Origin: Calliopum simillimum
Taxonomy: Eukaryota; Arthropoda; Insecta; Diptera; Lauxaniidae
Reading direction: 5' to 3'
DNA: 64,000 bases
NCBI GenBank assembly: GCA_951812925.1
Contig: OX638371.1
Location: forward strand, 2,418,001-2,482,000
In this document: positions 56,280 through 64,000 of the stretch, one piece after another
Position numbering within the stretch: position 1 is the stretch's first letter
Layout: each line of letters begins with the position of its first letter
The notes under the pieces: model-generated
Told to the model about the DNA's origin: nothing
What the model saw: only the letters and a program-made list of their open reading frames with translations
Database searches by the model: none
Position numbers and translations under genes: made by a program

Positions 56280-57205
56280 GGTAATTGGTCGCTAGGCGCT
56301 TGTTTGATGCCTCCACATATTTATTTTATGTCGATTATTGAATTTAAATTGATTTAATAAGACGTTCTTTTTAATTGAAATGTGTTAATTAGTATAAAAA
56401 GACATTTTAAAGCCAACCAACAAAATAGTTGGACGATAGTGCAATAGTTTAAGTAAAACGGTATTGGTAGGTACAGTTTGGCAACAGCAGTAAAAAGCTG
56501 TCACAGCAATCAGCTGTTCACCACACTGAGGTAAGTTGGGATGGTTATAACCTCAGTGTCGAGGGAAAATTGGCTTTCCAGCGGCGAACGGCAGCGGGTA
56601 AAGATAGAAAGCATAGTATTTAGTGGTATTTAGCTGGAACGGTACTGAGCCAAGCCGCTACTGTGAGAGTGGGAAGCATACTGTTTAGGGGTATTTAGTA
56701 AGAACGGTAATGAGGCAAGCCGATACTGTGAGAGTGGGAAACATATAAGCTAGGGGTGTTTATTTAGATCGGTATTGAGTCAAGCCGATACTGTGAGAGT
56801 GGGAAACATAGTAATTTGTGGTGTTTAGTTAGAACGGTATTGAGCCAAGCCGTTACTGTGGGAGTGGGAAACATAGTAATTAGGGGTATTTAGTTAGAAC
56901 GGTATTTAGCCAAGTCGATACTGTGAGAGTGGGAAACATAGTGGTTAGTTAGAACGGTATTGAGCCAAGCCGTTACTGTGATAGTGGGAAACATAGTGCT
57001 TAGGGGTATTTAGTTAGAATGGTATTGAACCAAGCCAATACTATAAAGGTGGGAAAATTAGTAATTAGATACCGTTATAGTATTGAGCCAAGCCGATAGT
57101 GTAAAGAACGTTCAAACCAATTGTAACGTGCAAAAATATGTAAATAAGGTACCATAATCGTAAGAAATTTGTAAATAAAGAAAAAAAAAAGAAAGAAAAC
57201 CGGTG
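56280..57205 (+). repeat. Possible solo LTR-like unit with an internal 65-bp array
   Basis: A TATA-like GTATAAAAAG at 56391 is followed by an A-rich segment, then a short CACTGAGGT...ACCTCAGTG hairpin at 56525-56561, and then a 65-bp tandem array. Downstream, GTAAATAAAG near 57170-57178 resembles a polyadenylation signal, and GTGTTTTTATTCAAC follows. Promoter, poly-A signal and a T-rich close recall an LTR. No primer-binding site, coding region or target duplication was recognised. Confidence 0.3.
56600..57110 (+). repeat. 65-bp tandem array, about eight units
   Basis: AGTGGGAAACATA recurs at 56668, 56733, 56798, 56863, 56928, 56983 and 57048. Spacing is 65 bp except one unit shortened to 55. 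Each unit contains TTAGTTAGAACGGTATTGAG and CCAAGCCG(A/T)TACTGTGAGA. Units are well conserved in the middle and decay at both ends. Confidence 0.9.
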
Positions 57206-59253
57206 TTTTTATTCAACTTAAAACCACAATAGTTATAATTAATAACCATTTCTCCAAAATAAAAATATTTTGTGATGCGAATCTTGGCCACCATCGAGCC
57301 AATACATTATTTAAATATGCACTGAAAAATCACTCGACCTCTTTCAGAAAATTGATGAGTTTTCAATGGGCTTGAAATTTGTCAGACTTTTTGACTTAAA
57401 TTGAAACCTAAAATTATTTTGAAATAAGAAGACGTAGCTAGAAATTTTCTGAGAAAAATAACAAACGCTGCATTTCATAGTGCCATTTTAATTTGAGCAT
57501 ATCTTTTAAACCATTTATGTGATACAAATATTTTTTTTTAAATTACTAAAAAAATTTCGTGTTTCAACAAAGAATGCTATACAAATGTCTGTAAAGAAAA
57601 CAGTTTATACAAATAAAACGCTGAGTTGCATGTAAAGGTTAGAAAGTTTCACACGTACAACCCTTAAGTGTGTTTGGTGTATTTTTTCAAAGTAAAAACT
57701 TGTCTTTTTGGAAAAAATAGTCACGGAGCCTTCTTAATGAAACATTTTTCTATAAAACTGCATCATTAGATTTTTGAATTTTAATGGTCGAAAAATGTTT
57801 CCGGCAAAATACCATTGTGCGGAACAACACTGTATTTATGCAATATGTAACTCCAACAAATTATGATCTACATATATCCAGTGAGGAATATATACACTAA
57901 AGACACAAATAAATAGCCTTTTTCTCTTATTTTTTACATGTTTTCTTCATTTTTGTGCCGTTGTTGTCGTCTATTGTGTTTAAAAAGCGTAACGTACCAA
58001 ATGGAAAAAAAAAAAAAAAAAAAAATGAAAACTCCCTAGTCAGGGTCAGCTGTTTGCTATTCCATGGTGTTAAATTTGTTGCTGTGACTGATATTAGATT
58101 TCCTGTCATTGTTATTGTTACTGTCAGTGTTATTGCGCCGCTGCTGTCAAGTGGACACCGAAGCCGTTGTTGTTGCTAAGTCCACACACACAACAAAAGG
58201 AAAAAATAAAAACAAATTTCGCTCGATAAGCGTGTGTGAAAGAGAATTAGAGCGGAAATATTCTACAGGATATGCAGGATATGCACGACATATGCGATAA
58301 AGAAAGGGGATATTCAAGAAGATAACCAAAAAAAGCAAAAAAACTTAAACCAAAAGCGCCATATAAAATGTCAAAGCTTCAAGAGAAGCGCAACATCACT
58401 AGCGCAGCAATAACAACAGGAGACATACATATGAAATTATAAAAGGAAACGCAAAAAAAATTGTATATCCGGTTGAAGTAATTTTTTACACGCTACGAAA
58501 TGTGCAAATGAATAGTGGGAAATTTTAAGCAAAAGAATATTCCCTTTATATTTTGTTTGTTATTTTTGTTGATGTTTAAGAGACAACGTGTCATATTATG
58601 TTATGCAAAATTTTATAAAAGGTCACATAATACATATGATAATTTAGGACCCTCTGCAGTTGCAATATTTGTAACTTATATTATTGAAAGTTAACATTTT
58701 TTTTCAAGTATTCCATGCTGTTAAGTATCAAATGGGCATGTTATATACCTACTTTACTATCCGAGCAAATTTCAAAAAAAGTTTTTTTTTTTGTTTGTTA
58801 AACATCTAAATAAAATGCAAATCCGACCAGCCCAATGCATGACATTGCATGCATTAAGCCCTGCTGTGCACACACAAAGCATACAAATCTCTAAAAATGC
58901 AACACATTTCTATGCAAAGTACACTGTCGCTGCTGCTGCAACCCTTAAAACTATGCTACAGAAAATAAACAAAATAAACAAATCAACAGCAGCGAGTGAC
59001 CCACTTCAGTAAGAAATTTTCTACAACAACGAAATTTAACATAATACGATGAGTTTTATAGTTAAAATGCAAGAGACAGCAATAAAAATTGTATTGCAGC
59101 ATCATAATAAAAAAAAGAATGTCGAAAAAAAACATATACTCTAGAAGTTAAGAGTAAGCAACATTTTTTCTATTCTTCTCCAGCAGTTACCCGTACTGAT
59201 AATAATAATATACAACAAACATTGTTATGTACATAGTCAGGCTATGACCATGG
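57206..59253. other. Non-coding stretch
   Basis: No supported exon was found. A poly-A run of about 21 lies at 58004-58024, and GTTATTGTTACTGTCAGTG-type simple sequence near 58110. Confidence 0.4.
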
Positions 59254-59325
59254 TATAAAGCAGGTCAAAGAACCCTTCAGCTGAAAAGTGCAGTCAGTTT
59301 TGCGCAGAAAAACCAATTTGGACGG
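59254..59325 (+). promoter_or_regulatory. Candidate core promoter (TATA plus initiator-like words)
   Basis: GGTATAAAGCAGG (TATAAA at 59254) is followed by TTCAGCT (A at 59279) and by AGTCAGTTTTG (A at 59296), 25 and 42 bp downstream. Neither spacing is the ideal 30-31. GGACG at 59320 resembles a downstream promoter element but is about 3 bp out of register for the second initiator. The strand and gene are uncertain. Confidence 0.3.
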
Positions 59326-59636
59326 CAGGCTGCAATACAGTCAAGGACACTGCTGAGTGGCCTGTTAAATGTAATAAATTTGATTTAAAGTGCTGAGGTT
59401 TTTCATTTTATTTCATGTTTTATTAAATTCTTTCTCTAAAAAGTTTTTTTGTTCCAACACAACCCGTAATATGCTGGTAAGGCAACAACCACATACTATG
59501 CGTTGGCAGTGTTGTACTATGGAGTCAAGTATAGAAATTCTTTTTAAGTAGTTGCTTGTCATATAAAACTATTTTTCTTATCAAATTGTAGCAGCTACTT
59601 ATATAAATAGTAACTATTTGTGACAGAAGAATTTTT

Positions 59637-61094
59637 ACCATGCTTCTAGTAGATGCTGTTTCACCATTTGTTGAATTCACCATGTGCTGAGAGAAATATT
59701 CACCATGATACTGGCAGATTTTGTCTTACCATATGCTAAGTTCACCTCGTGCTGCTAGGTTTGTGCAGTTGCTTCGAATTTGCTTCGATTAGTGTCATAG
59801 AGTGTATGTAATTATATTTATTTTTATGTGATGCTAGCATTTCTCCAAGTGCACTGCTACACCTTCTCTTGAACAGAGGGCGTGTCATCTACTATTAAAT
59901 TAAAACAAATAGTGTAAACTGTCCTAATGCATTTTATATACATACGTACCAAATCTTAACTATGTGCGTTAAATAGTTTCCGAGTTATGACATTTTTTTA
60001 AAAGCATGGCACCGCCCACGTTATCTTGGACATTATTTGTCCCGATACATATCGGACCAAATTTTATGCTTGTCCTTTGAACACACATTTTCAGAGACAT
60101 GATAAATAAATCATTTTTGAAACACGAAAAGATCGAAGAATTTTTTTTTTTTAAATTTCGGTTCCGACATTTGAGGGGGTTGAAAACTTTTTTCCACTAA
60201 AATAACGTAAAAAGTCATAAAACGCGTCGAAAACACGAAAAAAACGAAAAAAAAAACTTTTAAATTTCGGTTCCGACATCTGAGGGGGTTGAACATTTTT
60301 TTTAGACTAAAATGTCGTTAAAAGTCATGGAACGCGTAGAAAACGAAAAAGAAAAAAAAAATTTAATTTTTGGTTCCGACGTCCAAGGTAAAAAATTTTT
60401 TTTACAGTAAAACATCGTAAAAAGTCATGAAACGCGTAGGAACACGAAGAAAAGAAAAAAAAAATTTAAGTTTTTTGCTCCGACAACCAAGGGCGGGCAA
60501 GTGGGTGAAAAAAAAAAACTCGAAAAAAAATAATGATGCAGAAGCACGCGCCGTACCCCGTTTGGGAGTCTTTAAGGAATATTATTTTTATATATGAGTC
60601 TTCCAGAAGCCAATGCAATTAATTCATATTCTATGATTTTTGAAAATTTCAGTAGAATAAATAATATTCTTCTCGGTTATTAAAAAGCCCTTTTTCTTAT
60701 AGCTTCTGAATATTTTGTAGAATAATTTCAAAAGAATTTTAAAAATAAGCAAAACTAGAAACACAAATTGGCTTCTGAACAACTCATATATAGATGAAGA
60801 GAAACACGGCAAGTGTACCACCTGAAAATTTTGTTTTCATCGACTTTGCAGTGTTGTAGTTTCGGTGTGCATTTTAGCAGACTGTCTTGGATTTCGCTGC
60901 CAGATTCAGCCCCCTCTCAAAATAAGTGAAACTGAGGAAATACATAGCATACGTATCATGACATACAAGAAAGAAAAAATTTAACCCTTCACCTTGAGCA
61001 TCTAAACGTAAGACTTGAACGGCAATTGCACAAACCAAAGTGCACGAGGTGATTCGAGCAAGTGGTGAAACAGCATCTACTAGAATCATATGGA
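59637..61094. mobile_element. 1.46-kb inverted-repeat composite enclosing satellite copy 3
   Basis: The left arm (59637-59780) holds CTTCTAGTAGATGCTGTTTC, then CACCTCGTGC and GTTTGTGCAGTTGC. The right arm (about 61022-61094) holds the same words in inverted orientation. The left arm contains an extra partial duplication of its own first part (TTCACCATG...CTGGCAGATTTTG). Looser pairing appears to continue inward to about 59880 and 60900. Between the arms lies the satellite-bearing repeat at 60120-60562. It is interpreted as a long-TIR element with a nested or acquired repeat. Confidence 0.6.
60120..60562 (+). repeat. Satellite-bearing dispersed repeat, copy 3 (four units of ~105 bp)
   Basis: GGTTCCGACAT (or a close variant) recurs at 60160, 60269, 60372 and 60477 (spacings 109, 103, 105). 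Each unit continues with a G-rich 'tgagggggttga', a TTTTTTCCACTAAAA block, AAAAAGTCATGAAACGCGTA, and an A-rich close. The array ends at GCACGCGCCGTACCCC (60543-60558), the same edge as copies 1 and 2. Confidence 0.85.
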
Positions 61095-61199
61095 AAATTC
61101 TTATTGTTTGGTAGCTGATTTAATAGTAGGGGACAGTGTCGCTTGGTAGTGGTTTTGATAGCTCTGACCTACTGTAAATAATTTTCCACCTTATATGTC

Positions 61200-61296
61200 A
61201 GTTTTGTACGACCACTCGTCCCGTTCAACATTTTGTTCGAAAAGTTTTTTTAGCATTCGTGTTTGTGGCATTTTCATAAATTTCGTAAACATTTTC
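61200..61296 (+). other. Candidate transcription start and leader of a small gene
   Basis: TTATATGTCAGTTTTGT offers an initiator, TCAGTTT, with A at 61200. A TAAATAATT word lies 25 bp upstream. The following 97 nt contain no ATG before 61297 and run to the AAAG|GTGAGT donor at 61311/61312. Confidence 0.35.
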
Positions 61297-62082
61297 ATGC
61301 GAATTGTAAAGGTGAGTACACACAAAATAATCAACAATGATTAGGCTTTCCTGTGCATATACTTTTCAAGAAAAATTATGAAAATTTCAATAAATTGATT
61401 TAAGCTAAGGACATTCTAAAGAAACTTTTTTGAAATTTTGTGATTCAAAAAGTGGTTGAGCAATAATTACCACAGTTTTGATGTTATTTAACCAATAAAT
61501 TACTAAATTTTCGCAACGCTTTTAAGAACTTGAAACCCAAAAAAAAAAAAAACATAAGAATAATGTTTCCTTGCCTTACCCACTGTCCTGCTGCAAAAGC
61601 AGAGTGTCGCGACCGAGAAACTTTTTCACTTAATATGTTTTTCATAAGTTGCAAAGATTTTTTTCGTTAACTTTTCTACTTCCCTTACTTTCTTTTCTAT
61701 TTATTCCTACTATAAATATTATGCTATGCATAACGGTCAAGTTCGCTGACAGCTGATATTGTCCTTGGGGGAAATGTGTGCGCCAGGAATGTAAGAAAAA
61801 AATATTTGGTCGGGGTTAAAGTTACGGAAGAATTGTAAGAGCAAACTAGATATTGCAGCTGAAAGAAAGTAAAGTGAAGTTTATTGGAGTGGAGTTTTTT
61901 TTTTTTCTTTTTCTTTTGCATTATATATTTGCTACTCTTATCTTTCTTTTTAGATATCCTGCGTTTTGTTCAGTGGCATAAGCCTCTGGGACAACGGCAA
62001 CTTTTGTTTATCAACATTAAATTTACACAAGTTTTGTGTGCGCACTGTTCGCCAGGATATACGCCAACGTTTAACAAGATAA
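61297..62082 (+). CDS. Candidate two-exon small protein gene (47 residues)
   Basis: Exon 1 coding part: ATG at 61297 gives MRIVK, ending AAAG|GTGAGT at 61311/61312. Exon 2 starts at 61954 after a strong pyrimidine tract and acceptor (CTTATCTTTCTTTTTAG). Joined in phase 0, it adds 42 residues and stops at TAA 62080-62082. The middle is mildly hydrophobic (ISCVLFSGISLWDNG) and the C-terminus basic (CVRTVRQDIRQRLTR). The intron would be 642 bp. Both exon parts are richer in G+C than the surrounding DNA. I do not recognise the family. A second open frame in exon 2 (61884-62228) is longer but lacks a start in good context. A leader exon with a different acceptor is an alternative. Confidence 0.35.
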
Positions 62083-62412
62083 GAGGTCGTAGAAAAAAAA
62101 ACCAACAACATTATTGGTCAGTTATCAATGTTGATGTATCTTTGATTTCCACATTATTATATAAACTTTATTATTATTTTTGTTTGTTTTTCTGTTCAAT
62201 TTTATGTCTTTCTAACTGTAGGTACTGAATTTTCATATCATTCATCACTTCAAGAGATCATATTGTTTTATATTTATACGAAGCAAATAATATTTATCAT
62301 TATGAGTTTTATTTTCATTTCCCGTTTTGCTGAATAATACATTTTTTATATAATCATATATCCAAAGTCTTCTTACCTGAAGAATATTTGTTTTATTTTA
62401 TTATGTACTTAC

Positions 62413-62540
62413 GTTCTTTTCCTTAAAGACTTTCGCTTCCTACGTAATTTTTTGTATGTGAATGTGCTGGGTGAAATTGTATAATCCTCGTCAAATTCCA
62501 TTTCAATTTTGATTAGATTTTGTAAATTTAATTGGCAGTC
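62413..62540 (-). CDS. Splice-bounded coding exon, basic C-terminal-like segment
   Basis: On the minus strand an acceptor TTATTTATCTTTCAG|G (62541/62540) and a donor-like AAC|GTAAGT (62413/62412) bound 128 nt open in only one frame. The peptide begins DCQLNLQNLIKIE, continues MEFDEDYTISPSTFTYKK and ends LRRKRKSLRKRT, a strongly basic tail. Entry would be phase 0 and exit phase 2. If the donor is not used, the next codon completes as ACG and is followed at once by TAA (62411-62409), with AATAAA at 62402-62397. So this could instead be the terminal exon with a very short 3' untranslated region. No upstream exon was recognised before the window end. The family is not recognised; the basic tail suggests nucleic-acid binding or a nuclear signal (inference). 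Confidence 0.55.
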
Positions 62541-63027
62541 CTGAAAGATAAATAAGAATATGAAACAAAAGTTTGCATTTAAAAGTTACTCATACGACAT
62601 GTTCAACAAGCGAGAAAATAAATTTCATTAAATAGAGCCATGTTACATAATTTCAATATAAAGTCAATTTCTATTAGCACGTTTTAAACTTCTCCAGTGT
62701 TGTATTTACAAATATTATTTAGATCTTATCAAACAACGCCTGTCGTAAGAAAAATTTTCTAAAAATTAAATTTCAAAGTTCTGCATAAATTTCATCAAAG
62801 GCAATAGGATTTAAGCTAATGTATATATCCTACACACAAGAAACTTTTTATTGACAAGCCACCTGTTCCAACAAATACAAAAAAGAAAAAAATCCACACA
62901 AATACACTAACACAAAATCAATAAAGCTAAAAGTTGACTGCTTGTAAACATGGCTTTACGTCAACAAGCCAAAACAAAACAACAACAACAAAAAAATATT
63001 AGAAAATCGAGATTTATATATGTACAC
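62541..63027. other. AT-rich stretch, probable intron of the minus-strand gene
   Basis: It ends in a good acceptor for the 62413-62540 exon. No further exon was seen. Confidence 0.35.
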
Positions 63028-63318
63028 TAGGGCGTTTCACGAAAACACCTTTTTTGATTTTTTTCAAACCTTAAAGCGGATTTGGGTGTATTATGGGATA
63101 AAAATAACCCATGAATTTTTTCAGATTTTTTATTGGTCATTTAGAGGTCGCGATATCAACTTTTTAAAAAAATGTTTCCAAACTGTAAAAATATATTGCT
63201 TAATACCTGTTTTATTGTTTTTAAATAACTCTGACTAACTAAATCACTCACTTTTGAGTCGCTTGGACCCGTAGAATACGAAAAAAATCATGAAGATGAA
63301 AAAACTAGCAACGCCCTA
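63028..63318. mobile_element. 291-bp MITE, TAGGGCGTT ends
   Basis: The left end is TAGGGCGTTTCACGAAAACA and the right end is the complement of TAGGGCGTTGCTAGTTTTTT. TA stands at both borders. Pairing beyond the first 10 bp is weak. A similar tip is found at 1065. Confidence 0.55.
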
Positions 63319-63537
63319 TTGGATAGACCCGTGTATTCAACATAATATCACTGATTTTTTGATATTTTTGTCAATTAATTGCCTAATTTTGGTAAAAAAA
63401 ACGTTTTTATTAATTGTGAAAAAAAAAACGTCAAAACATATTTAAGAACATATGAAAAGGTAAGTAAATTAAATGAGTCATATTCTAAAACACACAGGGT
63501 AATTTGCCCGGCACAGTGATGTCTTAAGCTTAAAATT

Positions 63538-64000
63538 ACGATAACTCATGAACGGTGAGTCACACGTTTAAAGTAAAAATATTTGTTTATAGGGAATTAC
63601 TTGCACTACAATCTACATATGACTTTTTTCAGATGAGTTATAGTTTAGCAGATATTTTTATAACAAACCAGAAATTTCGAAACAAACCGTTTTTTCAAAA
63701 AATGTCCAAAACGGTTAGTCCTAGAAAAAAACTTTTTCTCGCAATGCATTGTACTGTACAATGTTCAATTCTGAATGATTTCAAGACGCGATATCTCATG
63801 AACGGTAAGTCGGACGAAAAAACAGTTCGGAGAGATTCTTATAGGGAATTAAACGTTCTATAAAATGCGAGAAAATGTTTTTTTCTAGGACTAATCGTTT
63901 TGGATATTTTTTGAAAAAACGGTTTGTTTCGAAATTTCTGGTTTGTTATAAAAATATCTGCTAAACTATAAGTCATCTGAAAAAAGTCATATGTAGATTG
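63538..64000. mobile_element. Foldback element cut by the window end
   Basis: The left arm (from at or before 63609 to about 63745) and the right arm (about 63863 to 64000 and beyond) are near-perfect reverse complements. Examples are CAATCTACATATGACTTTTT, AACAAACCAGAAATTTCG and AACGGTTAGTCCTAG with their mirrors. The axis is near 63804. The loop and left flank carry two direct copies (63538 and 63788) of a module with CGATA(A/T)CTCATGAACGGT that also occurs in 49983-50550. The outer limits lie outside the window on the right. Confidence 0.85.

Noticed and set aside
62373..62392. CTTCAG|GTAAG on the minus strand, resembling a recursive splice site
   Set aside because: The preceding polypyrimidine tract is poor (A-rich) and it sits only about 30 bp after a donor, too close for a ratchet point.

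Overview
The window reads as AT-rich nuclear DNA of an insect, most likely a cyclorrhaphan (higher) fly and possibly a tephritid. This is inferred from TATA/initiator (TCAGT) core promoters, GTAAGT-type splice donors, fossil mariner and Tc1-like transposases, three 5'-truncated non-LTR retrotransposons, and a dispersed repeat of a kind widespread in flies. There are no bacterial-style operons, rRNA genes or CRISPR arrays. Most open reading frames are chance products of AT-rich sequence.

Genic content is sparse and looks intronic or intergenic. The best-supported gene piece is a minus-strand first coding exon at 21195-21282. It has a TATA box, an initiator, a 71-nt leader, an ATG, a signal peptide and a GTAAGT donor in phase 1. 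Its later exons would lie at lower coordinates, so 1-21194 is probably a very long first intron extending beyond the window. A second splice-bounded exon lies on the minus strand at 62413-62540. A small two-exon plus-strand gene (61200-62082) may converge on it. A minus-strand ATG-containing exon at 47935-48036 and a minus-strand ORF at 8100-8357 are weaker candidates. Promoter-like patches are seen near 28.4-28.76 kb and 59.25-59.3 kb.

The rest is dominated by mobile-element debris. Protein-coding remnants are a Tc1-like fragment (13.8 kb), a mariner (17.8-18.4 kb), an I-like non-LTR 3' half (22.1-23.9 kb), an internally deleted mariner with long inverted repeats (30.07-30.91 kb), a YADD non-LTR fragment (41.9-42.6 kb) and a LOA/R1-like non-LTR 3' half (48.2-49.7 kb).

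The striking theme is long inverted repeats. At least fourteen near-palindromic or terminal-inverted-repeat units occur, from about 140 bp to about 1.85 kb, none with transposase coding. Seven complete units and one fragmentary family share TA-flanked ends that begin with G and close with C. Several carry internal tandem arrays mirrored around a central axis: 44868-46423, 7230-7781 and 18890-19266. Others show clear target duplications: 9 bp at 7221/7782 and TTAA at 53346/53629. A satellite-bearing repeat with units of about 105 bp recurs at 10.9, 42.9 and 60.1 kb. Direct tandem arrays of 142, about 144 and 65 bp lie at 19.5-20.0, 43.6-44.1 and 56.6-57.1 kb. If transcribed inside introns, these palindromes would form long hairpin RNAs. 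That is the most interesting biological possibility here, and it is inference only.
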